A stretch of DNA of 64,000 nt. It comes from Novosphingobium sp. 32-60-15 (GTDB taxonomy: Bacteria > Pseudomonadota > Alphaproteobacteria > Sphingomonadales > Sphingomonadaceae). The position numbers and the translations under genes are program-made. Positions 39,718-48,450 of this stretch are shown piece after piece (position 1 is the stretch's first letter; the number at the start of each line of letters is the position of its first letter). The stretch covers positions 85,977-149,976 of the forward strand of contig NZ_NCEN01000005.1 of NCBI RefSeq assembly GCF_002280675.1, given 5' to 3'. Under the pieces are notes generated by a model, which saw only the letters and a list, made by a program, of their open reading frames with translations, did not search any database and was not told the origin of the DNA.

Positions 39718-41373
39718 TTTCGGTTCAAAGGCACGAACGCCTAGCACCGCCGCCTCTACGCCGGAGGCGGCGGTTAGCGTTCGGAGCAGCTCGCTCCGCA
39801 GCCCACGGATGCGAACCTCTTTTCGGCTCACGACTTCCACACGTTGCGCAACCGCCCGCACCTGATCGCGGGCGAACGTGCCGTCGCCGTTCCGCAGCTT
39901 CTTGCGCACGGCGGCCGCAAAGGCGCGCAGGCTTTCCGGCGTGATCGCGGGGCCGATCTTTACGATGTGCGCCACCGCGCGCTCGGCATCCCCCTTGGCC
40001 TGGTCGCGCGTCGCGGTCAGCTCGGCGATGCGATCCTTGAGCGACGGGTCGCTTACGTCGATGACGCCATTCTCGATCGCGTCGTAAAGCCGCTTGAGCT
40101 TCGCTTCCGCCTCGGTCGCACGCCGCTCAAGATCGGCGACATGCTGGCGGCGCTGGTTCACCCACTCGTCGCGCCGTTCGAGGATCTGATCCATCAGAGC
40201 TTCGAGCCGCGCCGGGTCGAGCAGCCGCGCTTCGAGATGGTCGACCACGGCCCTGTTGAGCTGGTCCATCGGCACGGTGATGCCAGGACAGCCGGTCGCG
40301 CCCTGCCGCGCCTTCGTCGAGCAGGTGTAATAGCGATATTCCCGGCCGACGCTGCTGGTGCCTGTGCGCAGCGTCATCGCGCCGCCGCAGCACGCGCAGA
40401 AGCAAATGCCGGTGAGCAGCGTCGGCCCACCCACCGCCATCGGCGCCATCATCTTCGGGCTGCGCGCCTTGAGCGACCGCTGGACCGCCTCGAACTCCGC
40501 TTCCGAGACGATCGCCGGCACTTCCATGACGGCGTGCTCGGCCTCGGGCTTGGGCGTCCTGGTCTTGTGATCGCGCGTGTTGAAGCGGTGCTGGCCGATA
40601 TAGGTCGTGCGTGTCAGCACCATATGCACCGCGCCGAGACCCCATCGCCCGCCATCGCGCGTGCGGATGTTGTTCTCGTTGAGCCACGTCGCGATTGACT
40701 TGAGCCCCATCGGTCCCCGGTCACCGACACCATTCAAAGCCATGCGGTAGATGCGCCGCACCGTCTCGGCCTGGATCGGGTCGATCTCCAGCTTCTTCTT
40801 GATCTTCGCGCCGCGCTCCCCGGCTGCAACCACGCGGTAGCCGATCGGCGCCCGCGCCCCGTTCCAGAAGCCCTGCCGGGCGTTCTCCTTCATCGCACGC
40901 AGCGTGTGCTTGCCATTCTCCTTCGATTGATATTCGTCGAACAGCGTCATGATCTGGCGCATCATGATGCTCATCGGATCGTCGCCCAAGTCCTGCGTGA
41001 TCGAGACGAGCTTCACCCCGTTCTTCGCCAGCTTGCGGACGTAGAACTCGAACTGGAACTGGTCGCGGAAGAACCGCGAGAAGCTGTGGACGACGATGAC
41101 GGTGAATGTCGGCGGCTTCGTCATCGCCGCGTCGATCATCGCTTGAAAGGCAGGTCGGCGATCGTCCGTCGCGGTGTTGCCCGGCTCGACGAACTCGGCC
41201 GCGACTTCCCAGCCGCGCGAGAGGCAGTAGCCTTCGATCTGGCGGCGTTGGTCGGGAATCGACAGGTCGCTCTCGGCCTGCCGGCCGGTCGAGACCCGGA
41301 GATAGAGCGCGGCGCGGGCGATCGCCACGACCGGCGCCTCATCCTCATCTCGTCGCAGGGCGGCGCTGGTCAT
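39676..41373 (-). CDS. Large serine recombinase (ICE integrase)
   Basis: Encodes 565 residues. The N-terminal resolvase domain has catalytic Ser28 in YLRVSTGRQ; a Recombinase domain follows (RIYRMALNGVGDRGPMGLKS onward), then a zinc ribbon (CFCACCGGAM), then a long coiled coil, the usual large serine recombinase layout. It should integrate and excise the ICE by attP x attB recombination. The last 13 residues and the stop codon are antisense to the tRNA-Arg 3' end, so the coding end is part of the attachment site. It is transcribed after the 81-residue ORF and the PrlF/YhaV pair. Confidence 0.92.
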   Translation of the reverse strand: MTSAALRRDEDEAPVVAIARAALYLRVSTGRQAESDLSIPDQRRQIEGYCLSRGWEVAAEFVEPGNTATDDRRPAFQAMIDAAMTKPPTFTVIVVHSFSRFFRDQFQFEFYVRKLAKNGVKLVSITQDLGDDPMSIMMRQIMTLFDEYQSKENGKHTLRAMKENARQGFWNGARAPIGYRVVAAGERGAKIKKKLEIDPIQAETVRRIYRMALNGVGDRGPMGLKSIATWLNENNIRTRDGGRWGLGAVHMVLTRTTYIGQHRFNTRDHKTRTPKPEAEHAVMEVPAIVSEAEFEAVQRSLKARSPKMMAPMAVGGPTLLTGICFCACCGGAMTLRTGTSSVGREYRYYTCSTKARQGATGCPGITVPMDQLNRAVVDHLEARLLDPARLEALMDQILERRDEWVNQRRQHVADLERRATEAEAKLKRLYDAIENGVIDVSDPSLKDRIAELTATRDQAKGDAERAVAHIVKIGPAITPESLRAFAAAVRKKLRNGDGTFARDQVRAVAQRVEVVSRKEVRIRGLRSELLRTLTAASGVEAAVLGVRAFEPKWRARRDSNPWPPD

Positions 41374-41391
41374 GACGCTTCACTCCTCACT

Positions 41392-41637
41392 TCACGGCAG
41401 CGGTCCGAACAGCTTGTCCAGCTCTTGCCGCATATGGCCTTCGATCGCGCGCAGCTCGGCGTCGCCGATCGGAACTTGCTCTGGCCAGTCGTCGGTGACG
41501 ACGATCGGCCCATCATCCTCGCGCACCGGACGCGAAGCACGGCGCGGAGTGACGCGGTTGATGTAGTCGTGCAGGTCATCCGGGCTTTCGGCCCAGCGAC
41601 GAGGCGCGCGCCGGCGGAGCTTACGCGGAAGGGCCAT
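41392..41637 (-). CDS. Small basic protein next to the recombinase, unknown function
   Basis: Encodes 81 residues, Arg-rich at the N-terminus (ALPRKLRRRAPRRW) and acidic at the C-terminus. No family recognised. It starts 67 bases after the toxin stop (an alternative GTG at 41682 reduces this to 22) and ends 18 bases before the recombinase start, all on one strand. It could be a recombination directionality factor or a TA accessory; both are guesses from position. Confidence 0.5.
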   Translation of the reverse strand: MALPRKLRRRAPRRWAESPDDLHDYINRVTPRRASRPVREDDGPIVVTDDWPEQVPIGDAELRAIEGHMRQELDKLFGPLP

Positions 41638-41704
41638 GTGCTGACCGTGCAGCACGAGCGGTCTTCGGGCAAACGACGCCACACGGTGTAGCGCAGATAA
41701 GTGC

Positions 41705-42196
41705 TCACGGCGTGTCCGGCGACGCCGCCTCCAGTCGTTCGCGCGCGCTCGTATCGTTCGCCGCCTTCAGCAGCGCTTCCCACGAATCGGGTGGATTGCC
41801 CTTGTCGAGCATCTTGCGGAACACGGCATAGGCGTCCGACTTCGCGCCATACGTGCGCAGGGTCGTCTCGTCGTTCACCCAGGCAAAGATGATGATCTTC
41901 GCGCTGGTGCTGTAGCGGAAGAACAAGCGGAACCTGCCGCCGCCAAACTTCGCCCGGAACCAATGCTTGCGGTCGTCGCCAAGCGTGCCGCCCTGGCGAT
42001 ACTCCGGGCGCGTGGGGTCTTGGGGAATGGTCTCGAATACGAGCTGGCGCAGCGCGGCGAGCAGTTTCGCATTGGCCGACTTGCGCCAACCGCGCGGGTC
42101 TTTCTGCCGCGAGCGCGCAACGGCCGTCCCCAGCTTCTCGAACTGATCGAGAAACAGCGGATGGGCAAAGAGCTGCCACCCGTTGACCGTCATCAT
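41705..42196 (-). CDS. yhaV: YhaV-family toxin (type II toxin-antitoxin)
   Basis: Encodes 163 residues of YhaV, a RelE-fold ribosome-dependent or free mRNA-cleaving toxin. Family features: FAHPLFLDQFEKL, DPTRPEYRQGGTLGDDRKHWFRAKF, and the RFRLFFRYSTSAKIIIFAWVND strand region, which holds the conserved basic residues. The first ATG (42196) overlaps the antitoxin stop (TGATG), so both are translated together. Confidence 0.9.
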   Translation of the reverse strand: MMTVNGWQLFAHPLFLDQFEKLGTAVARSRQKDPRGWRKSANAKLLAALRQLVFETIPQDPTRPEYRQGGTLGDDRKHWFRAKFGGGRFRLFFRYSTSAKIIIFAWVNDETTLRTYGAKSDAYAVFRKMLDKGNPPDSWEALLKAANDTSARERLEAASPDTP

Positions 42197-42522
42197 CAGA
42201 GATCGACATCGCCGTCGATCGGCGCGTCGAGATCGACCTTCACGCCTTCCGTCAGAGCCGCAATGCGCTGGGCCAGCGCGGGAGATAGCGCCGTCAGCGC
42301 CTCGGGCCGGCGTTTGATATCCTCGGCCAGAAACGTCAGAAAGCTGTCGATCGCCGGATCGTCATGCTCGGCATCGGCGCGATGCACCGACACGCCATGC
42401 TCATCGACGCGGAAAGCGATCTTGCCGCCGTAATCGACGCCGAGCGCCTGGCGGACGGACTTCGGAATCGTCGTCTGGCCCTTGGCGGTGATGGTGCTGA
42501 TTTCTTCGAGCAGCGCGGGCAT
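42196..42522 (-). CDS. prlF: PrlF-family antitoxin
   Basis: Encodes 108 residues. The N-terminal AbrB/SpoVT swapped-hairpin DNA-binding domain is clear (STITAKGQTTIPKSVRQALGV), followed by a C-terminal toxin-binding segment. It should neutralise YhaV and repress its own promoter. The start ATG 42522 has AGAGGAGA upstream. Gene order antitoxin-toxin and the overlap fit a classical PrlF/YhaV (SohA) module. Confidence 0.92.
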   Translation of the reverse strand: MPALLEEISTITAKGQTTIPKSVRQALGVDYGGKIAFRVDEHGVSVHRADAEHDDPAIDSFLTFLAEDIKRRPEALTALSPALAQRIAALTEGVKVDLDAPIDGDVDL

Positions 42523-42544
42523 GGCTCATCTCCTCTGCCCGCTG

Positions 42545-42573
42545 AATGTAAGGAAAACGCATTACATTGTCAA
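42545..42573 (-). promoter_or_regulatory. Promoter with operator-like inverted repeat for prlF-yhaV
   Basis: On the reverse strand TTGACA (42573-42568), 17-base spacer, TACATT (42550-42545) is a strong sigma-70 promoter. The inverted repeat AATGTAA (42545-42551)/TTACATT (42562-42568) overlaps both elements, as expected for an antitoxin-autorepressed promoter. Confidence 0.75.
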
Positions 42574-42781
42574 GGTGGAGCCTTCCACCGGCATCACATC
42601 CTCCTGAAAGTCCTTCCCGGTGAAGCAGGTCCGATAGAAGAGGAACTGCTTGGTTGCGTCTCGTTGGACTTGCCCAAGGCCGGGCAGAACATATGGCGAA
42701 GCCTATCTTCTTCCGGCAGTGTTGCGTGCGGGGGCTTCACTATTACAACCGCTGCGAGTCGCGGGGGAGGACGGGGGCGGG

Positions 42782-44740
42782 ATGATTCTCACTGACAATG
42801 AGACAAGGGTCGACCTCCTCAACAATGAGGCGATCGCCAAGACTATCATCGAGCTGCTACGCGAAAAGCCCGAGCGCGCCGTGACGATCGGCGTTCACGG
42901 CGACTGGGGTGCGGGCAAATCCAGCATTTTGGAGATGATCGAAAACGGCCTCAGTTCGGATGAGGACGTGCTCTGCATCAAATTCAACGGATGGCGCTTT
43001 CAAGGATTCGAAGACGCCAAAATCGCGCTGATCGAGGGCATCGTCACCGGGCTTATCGAAAAACGCCCGTTGCTCACTCAAGCCGGCGTAGCCGTGAAAG
43101 ACATCTTCCGGCGGATCGACTGGCTAAAGATCGCGCGGCACGGGGGCGGACTCGCTTTCACCGCATTCACTGGCATTCCCACAGCCGATCAGATCGGCGC
43201 GGTGGTCGGCACCTTGAAGGGGATCTTCTCCGATCCCTCAAAACTCGCCACGCAGGAGAATTACGACAAAGCGATCGACGGTGTGCAAGGTCTGCTGAAG
43301 CCAGGAGAGTCGAAAAATGTGCCGGAAGAGATCGAGGCATTCCGGAAAGCTTTTGACGATCTGCTCAAGCAGGCGGGTATCAAGCAACTGATCGTCCTCA
43401 TCGACGATCTCGACCGCTGCCTGCCGGACACGGCGATCGAAACGCTCGAAGCCGTCCGGCTGTTCGTCTTCACCGCCCGCACCGCGTTCATCGTCGCGGC
43501 CGATGAGGCGATGATTGAATATTCGGTGCGTAAGCATTTCCCCGAACTGCCGGACACGACCGGACCCCGCGACTATGCGCGCAACTATCTCGAAAAGCTG
43601 ATCCAGATTCCGTTCCGGATTCCGGCTTTGGGCGAGACCGAAACCCGTATCTACGTCACCCTGTTGCTCATCGGTGCCGAACTGGGCGAGGACGATCCCG
43701 CTTATTCGGCGCTCATCACCGTCGCGCGTGAATTGCTCAAACGGCCTTGGCAAACAGCCGGGCTCGACGCGCAGACGGTCAAGACCGCCTTGGGCGACAA
43801 AGCCAGCAAGGTCCAGAACGCGCTCACCTTGAGCGACCAGATCGGTCCGATCCTGGCCAGCGGCACTCAGGGCAATCCGCGGCAGATCAAGCGCTTCCTG
43901 AACACCCTGCTGCTACGCCATCAGACCGCGCTCGCCCGCGGCTTCGGAGAAGAGGTGAAGCTGCCCGTTCTGGCGAAGCTTATGCTGGCCGAACGGTTCC
44001 TCTCTAGATTGTTTGACCAGATCGCCAGCGCCGCCGCCCGCGATCCGGACGGCCGCTGCGTAGATTTGGCGGCGCTTGAAGCCGCTGCGTCGGAGGAGAA
44101 GCCAGCCCCCAAGGCGAAGCGGGCCGGGCCTAAGATCAGTTCCACCGATGACGCCAAGCCGACCGCCGTGCCGGACTCTAAGGACAGCGCTATCCTGACG
44201 GAATGGAAGGCGGCCGACGCGATACGGGCCTGGGCGCGGCTGTCACCGGCCTTGGCCGAAGTCGATCTGCGCCCCTATCTGTTCGTGACCAAGGATCGAA
44301 AGGACTATTTCGGCGCGGCCTCCGTCCTCGGCCGTCTCGCCGCTGTGGTCGAGAAGCTGCTCGGCCCGAAACTCGCTGTCCAGGCGTTCGAAGGTGAACT
44401 CAAGCAACTCGTTCCGGCTGAGGCCGCGCAGGTCTTCGAGGAGCTGCGCGGCCGCGTCATGGGCGGAGACGCCTTTGATACCGTGCCGCCCGGCATCGAC
44501 GGACTCGCGGTGCTGGTTCGCGCGCATCCGACGCTTCAAGCCAATCTTCTCGACCTGCTAGAAGCCTTACCGGCCGATCGGTGCGGGCCGTGGCCCGCGT
44601 CGGGTTGGGAGGGCGTCGTCAAGGATTCCGACGCCGTGGTTCGCTTCGAGAAGCTACTCCAGGGATGGTCAACCTCCGGTTCGTCCTTCTTGAAGCCGAC
44701 GGCGAGCGCCGCGCTTCGCACGCGGAAAGGTGGGCGCTGA
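42782..44740 (+). CDS. qatA: QatA, KAP-family P-loop NTPase (anti-phage Qat system)
   Basis: Encodes 652 residues. The KAP NTPase domain has Walker A GDWGAGKS (residues 40-47) and Walker B LIVLIDDLDRC (about 203-213), with a later DRC...ETLEAVRLFVFTARTAFIVAADEAMIEYSV sensor region. The C-terminal half is helical. KAP ATPases lead the Qat phage-defence operons described by Gao and others in 2020. I start at ATG 42782, since the upstream open frame lacks similarity. It overlaps qatB by one base (TGATG). Confidence 0.88.
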   Translation: MILTDNETRVDLLNNEAIAKTIIELLREKPERAVTIGVHGDWGAGKSSILEMIENGLSSDEDVLCIKFNGWRFQGFEDAKIALIEGIVTGLIEKRPLLTQAGVAVKDIFRRIDWLKIARHGGGLAFTAFTGIPTADQIGAVVGTLKGIFSDPSKLATQENYDKAIDGVQGLLKPGESKNVPEEIEAFRKAFDDLLKQAGIKQLIVLIDDLDRCLPDTAIETLEAVRLFVFTARTAFIVAADEAMIEYSVRKHFPELPDTTGPRDYARNYLEKLIQIPFRIPALGETETRIYVTLLLIGAELGEDDPAYSALITVARELLKRPWQTAGLDAQTVKTALGDKASKVQNALTLSDQIGPILASGTQGNPRQIKRFLNTLLLRHQTALARGFGEEVKLPVLAKLMLAERFLSRLFDQIASAAARDPDGRCVDLAALEAAASEEKPAPKAKRAGPKISSTDDAKPTAVPDSKDSAILTEWKAADAIRAWARLSPALAEVDLRPYLFVTKDRKDYFGAASVLGRLAAVVEKLLGPKLAVQAFEGELKQLVPAEAAQVFEELRGRVMGGDAFDTVPPGIDGLAVLVRAHPTLQANLLDLLEALPADRCGPWPASGWEGVVKDSDAVVRFEKLLQGWSTSGSSFLKPTASAALRTRKGGR

Positions 44741-45624
44741 TGGGCACCTCGAACGCCTATGAGGGTGCGGGCGGAGGCACGCCGCTAATTCCGAGTTGGT
44801 TGCAGGGTGACGGCGACGGCGGGTCCGGCGCGGGCGCGGGGGATGGCGACGGGGCGCTACCGTCGTCACCTGATGGAACACCCCCAGCAGTTCCTCCAGC
44901 ACCAGCGCCTCGGCCCACCGCGCCAGCAGGTGCATCGGATCGGTTCACGTCGGCGCGAAACAATTTCACTCGCTTCGCAAGCTCGGGTGGCAGCGACCGT
45001 CGGAGCCTCGGTCGCGCGGTCTCGCAATATGTGTCCAAATCGGCAGGCGGTTCGCGCCAGGCCGCGCAACGTATGGGCTCATCGCGCGGCGCCGGCGCCG
45101 GGCTCGTCCGGTTCCTCAACGACGCTAGCGCCAATGGCGTTCGCGAAGCGCTGCGAACGCTTAATCTGGAAAGCCTCGCCGGGCGGCCGATCGAGGAAGT
45201 GTTCGCCGGCCTCGCCGACTATATCTGCCCCGAAGGCGGGTCGATCGACGAGGGCATCGCACGAGACGCCTTCGTAGAGACGATCGCCGACCTCGCTGGC
45301 GCGGGCATCACCGACATCGACGCTCTCACGCCGGGCCAGATTCAGACTGTCTTCGAGCTATACGCCACCCACGCGATCGAGGCCCGCATCTGCAACGACA
45401 TCGGCACCAAGGTCGTGACCTTGCCCGCTGATCCGCGCGCGGCCGAGAGGGTTCAGGCGCAACTGCGTGATTTCATCCAGCGTGGTGTCAGCGACGCGAT
45501 CAACGCCGCAGGGGTCAACATCCAGTCGCTGACCCCTGATGCGGTGATGGGCTTCGTGACCGACGTCTATCAATCCGCCTTCGACGTGTTGCAGACGATG
45601 GGCGACGGGGAGGCAGCGAAATGA
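44740..45624 (+). CDS. qatB: QatB, accessory protein of the Qat defence system
   Basis: Encodes 294 residues with a Gly/Pro-rich N-terminal tail and an otherwise helical body. It has the QatB-like features MGTSNAYEGAGGGTPLIPSW, SLGRAVSQYVSKSAGG, and RPIEEVFAGLADYICPEGGSIDEGIARDAF. Its biochemical function is unknown. The ATG 44740 overlaps the qatA stop and the end overlaps qatC (ATGA). Assigned mainly by operon context plus this pattern. Confidence 0.82.
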   Translation: MGTSNAYEGAGGGTPLIPSWLQGDGDGGSGAGAGDGDGALPSSPDGTPPAVPPAPAPRPTAPAGASDRFTSARNNFTRFASSGGSDRRSLGRAVSQYVSKSAGGSRQAAQRMGSSRGAGAGLVRFLNDASANGVREALRTLNLESLAGRPIEEVFAGLADYICPEGGSIDEGIARDAFVETIADLAGAGITDIDALTPGQIQTVFELYATHAIEARICNDIGTKVVTLPADPRAAERVQAQLRDFIQRGVSDAINAAGVNIQSLTPDAVMGFVTDVYQSAFDVLQTMGDGEAAK

Positions 45625-46970
45625 GGCGCCATGTCATCATCGGCCGTTTCGGGCCGGACGATAAGACCCGCGTCCCGAAGGCGCGCGACGAGGTTGTATC
45701 GACCTTGCAGTTGGTGGCGGGCAAGCGTCTCGATCATGGGATCGGCCGCGCCTTGTCCGACCTTAAGGCGCTGCACCTGACCCCGAGCGAGATCGGCGCA
45801 GACATGCTCGTCGTCGCGGCCCATGTTCATGCGGCGGACACCCGCATCTCCCGCTCCACGGAATCGCAGGACGCCTGGACGCGCGAGATTCGGCTGGTCA
45901 TCCCCGTTAGCGATCCGGTGCGATGGACAGCCGCCGCGCCCATCCTGGTCCGCGCCCTGAACTTTCTGACCGGCGACAGATGGGATGTGGGTTTCCGCAA
46001 ACGGGCCAAGGGCTATGCGCCGCTGGTTCCCGTCGCGGCACCCACCCTTATTCCAGCCCCGTTCGATGGCGTGAGTCTGTTCTCCGGTGGCTTGGACAGC
46101 CTGATCGGCGCGATCGACAGCTTGAATGCCGGCGAGACGCCGCTTCTGGTCAGCCATGCCGGCGAAGGACTGGTGAGCAAGTCGCAGGAGCAGTGCTTCG
46201 ACGGTTTGAAAACCGCTTATAAAGCATCTGCCTTCGATCGGCTGCGGGTGTGGATGAGCTTCGATAGCGGGTTTGTCGAGGATGTCGGATCGGAGGACAC
46301 CACACGCGGTCGATCCTTCCTGTTCTTCTCGCTGGGTGTCGCCGCCGGCACCGCGCTCGGCCGCGCCTTCGTGCTCAAGGTTCCCGAGAACGGTCTGATC
46401 GCGCTCAACGTGCCGCTCGATCGGCTCCGGCTCGGTGCGCTCAGCACCCGAACGACGCATCCTTTCTACATGGCCCGGTGGAACGAATTGCTCGGTGCGC
46501 TTGGTGTCGAAGGGAAGGTCGAGAATCCCTATTGGGACAAGACCAAGGGGGAAATGGTCGCCGAGTGCGCCAATCCGACCCTGTTGAAGCAGCTCGCCCC
46601 GCTGTCGCTATCGTGTTCATCACCGACGAAGGGGCGTTGGACCAAGAAGCCGCAGGGGCACTGCGGTTACTGCCTGCCATGTCTCATTCGGCGGGCCTCT
46701 CTGCGAGGCAGGGATTCGACAGTTTACGGCGTGCCCGACCTGAAGACTGCCACATTAGACACCAGGCAGGCCGAAGGTCAGCAGGTTCGATCCTTCCAGA
46801 TCGCGATCGCGCGGCTATCGAAGCGTCCGGAACTCGCCAAAGCCCTCATCCACAAGCCGGGGCCGCTCTATGATGATCCCACCCGCCACGATGGCCTGGC
46901 CGATGTCTATCGCCGCGGACTGGAGGAGGTTGGGCGCTTGCTGACTGGCGTTCGCGCCGCACCGTCGTAA
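45621..46970 (+). CDS. qatC: QatC, QueC-like PP-loop enzyme of the Qat defence system
   Basis: Encodes 449 residues. An ATP-pyrophosphatase loop SGGLDS (residues 155-160) and a QueC-like zinc motif Cys348-G-Y-Cys351-L-P-Cys354 resemble 7-cyano-7-deazaguanine synthase, yet the rest is longer and divergent. In Qat systems this protein may modify a nucleic acid or protein in response to infection; the target is not established. Start ATG 45621 overlaps qatB (ATGA). Confidence 0.88.
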   Translation: MRRHVIIGRFGPDDKTRVPKARDEVVSTLQLVAGKRLDHGIGRALSDLKALHLTPSEIGADMLVVAAHVHAADTRISRSTESQDAWTREIRLVIPVSDPVRWTAAAPILVRALNFLTGDRWDVGFRKRAKGYAPLVPVAAPTLIPAPFDGVSLFSGGLDSLIGAIDSLNAGETPLLVSHAGEGLVSKSQEQCFDGLKTAYKASAFDRLRVWMSFDSGFVEDVGSEDTTRGRSFLFFSLGVAAGTALGRAFVLKVPENGLIALNVPLDRLRLGALSTRTTHPFYMARWNELLGALGVEGKVENPYWDKTKGEMVAECANPTLLKQLAPLSLSCSSPTKGRWTKKPQGHCGYCLPCLIRRASLRGRDSTVYGVPDLKTATLDTRQAEGQQVRSFQIAIARLSKRPELAKALIHKPGPLYDDPTRHDGLADVYRRGLEEVGRLLTGVRAAPS

Positions 46971-46978
46971 GAGGCTCC

Positions 46979-47731
46979 ATGCGATCGGGTCTAGTCGATT
47001 TTCATTGTCACCTCGATCTCTACCCCGACCACGCGGCCGCGGTGGAGCGTTGCGAGCGCGATGGCGTTTTCACCCTCACCGTAACCACCACGCCCAAGGC
47101 TTGGCCGCGAAACCACGAAGTGGCGTCCGCCACGCGTCATGTTCGGGCGGCTCTCGGCCTGCATCCTCAACTGGTCGCCGAACGCGCTCATGAGATCGGG
47201 CTATGGGAGGAATTGCTGCCGCGCACCCGCTATGTCGGCGAGGTCGGGCTGGACGCTGGCCCGCGGTTCTACAGGTCGTTCGAGACGCAGAAGGAGATTT
47301 TCGCTCGCGTGCTAACGCTGTGTGCGGCGGCGGGGAACAAGATCGTCACGACGCATAGCGTCCGCGCGACCAAGGCCGTCCTCGATATGATCGAGCAATA
47401 CATGCCGCCCCCGCGTGGGCGCGTGGTGCTTCATTGGTTCACTGGCACCGCAGCAGAGGCCAAGAGAGCAGTCGATCTCGGCTGCTATTTTTCGGTGAAC
47501 GCGGAGATGCTCGCGAATGAGAAGCGCGCGGCGATAACCAAGGCGCTCCCGTTGGATCGCGTTCTGACGGAGACTGATGGGCCATTCACTCAAACCGACG
47601 CCCGCCCGACCACGCCGAGCGATGTCTGGATCGCTGTCGAAGGTATGGCGCGTCTGCATGGAACGCCGCCCGCTGATATGTCCGCCACGATAATGCGGAA
47701 TCTCAAAAGCCTGCTTGTAGAACAAGCGTAG
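46979..47731 (+). CDS. qatD: QatD, TatD-like metal-dependent hydrolase of the Qat defence system
   Basis: Encodes 250 residues of the TatD/amidohydrolase type: DFHCH metal-binding motif near residues 8-12, GEVGLD (third ligand), THSVRATKAVLDM, VLHWFTG, and ETDGPF with the last Asp. TatD proteins are metal-dependent DNases. Start ATG 46979, 8 bases after qatC. The last gene of the operon; it converges on the gene at 47783-48328. Confidence 0.9.
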   Translation: MRSGLVDFHCHLDLYPDHAAAVERCERDGVFTLTVTTTPKAWPRNHEVASATRHVRAALGLHPQLVAERAHEIGLWEELLPRTRYVGEVGLDAGPRFYRSFETQKEIFARVLTLCAAAGNKIVTTHSVRATKAVLDMIEQYMPPPRGRVVLHWFTGTAAEAKRAVDLGCYFSVNAEMLANEKRAAITKALPLDRVLTETDGPFTQTDARPTTPSDVWIAVEGMARLHGTPPADMSATIMRNLKSLLVEQA

Positions 47732-47782
47732 ACGCCACCCGTAGGATCGAAGCTCTATCGCGCTGGCTGGGTAGAGGTCGTC

Positions 47783-48328
47783 TCAGATTTCGTTGTCCTG
47801 CTCGCGCCGCAATTCTCTAATGCGCTCGATAACGGGTGAGCTGATCGTGGGGCGATTGATGTCGCGGAACAGCCGATTGACCTTGATGACACCAGAGTCC
47901 TCAAGGATCATCCGGCGAGTTTCTCTCCAATCCCGTTGGAACTGCGCGAGACGCGCTTGACGTTCGCTTTCGGGCAGGTCGCGCAGGTCTTCCACACCCA
48001 TGAAAAGCGCGGTGCAATGGGCGCCCAGTTCCTCGTCTATATAGAGGACGCTGCGCGTTGTATGTTCCGCGATCGGCATGATGGCTGCGGAGATCAGCTC
48101 GTGCCGCTCGGCCGCCGACAGTTTCGTATTGTCGATCACTTCGTTCGCGATCCGGTGGCTCTCAAATAGGATATTGATAAGCGAGTCGTAAGCTTCGAGG
48201 CGCTTGCCGAAGATCGCCGCTGCGAATTGTTCTGCTCTTTGCCGTCGTCTCAATAACTCTCCCAAGATGATGCCCAGAGGAACACCCACGAGACCGATCA
48301 GTGCTCCGGTTAATTGTGACCAGTCCAT
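47783..48328 (-). CDS. Single-span membrane protein of unknown function, beside Qat
   Basis: Encodes 181 residues. A membrane helix (about residues 8-26) leads into a helical cytoplasmic part (HELISAAIMPIAEHTTRSVL). No family recognised. The convergent position beside qatD suggests separate cargo or an extra defence component; no motif supports a choice. The start is ATG 48328; the frame is free of stops and has good codon positions. Confidence 0.55.
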   Translation of the reverse strand: MDWSQLTGALIGLVGVPLGIILGELLRRRQRAEQFAAAIFGKRLEAYDSLINILFESHRIANEVIDNTKLSAAERHELISAAIMPIAEHTTRSVLYIDEELGAHCTALFMGVEDLRDLPESERQARLAQFQRDWRETRRMILEDSGVIKVNRLFRDINRPTISSPVIERIRELRREQDNEI

Positions 48329-48450
48329 AGACTTTCCCCAAACTAATAGCCCTGACCCGGGCGCAATCCGATTCCGCCCGCTGTATTCTAATCCACCTCG
48401 CTTCAGTGCGCGGATGGTGTCTTTTTGCTGCTATCATTTTCCGGTTTGAG

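Noticed and set aside
39844..40698. 284-residue + strand frame in the recombinase
   Set aside because: Antisense to the recombinase zinc-ribbon and coiled-coil region; no domain.
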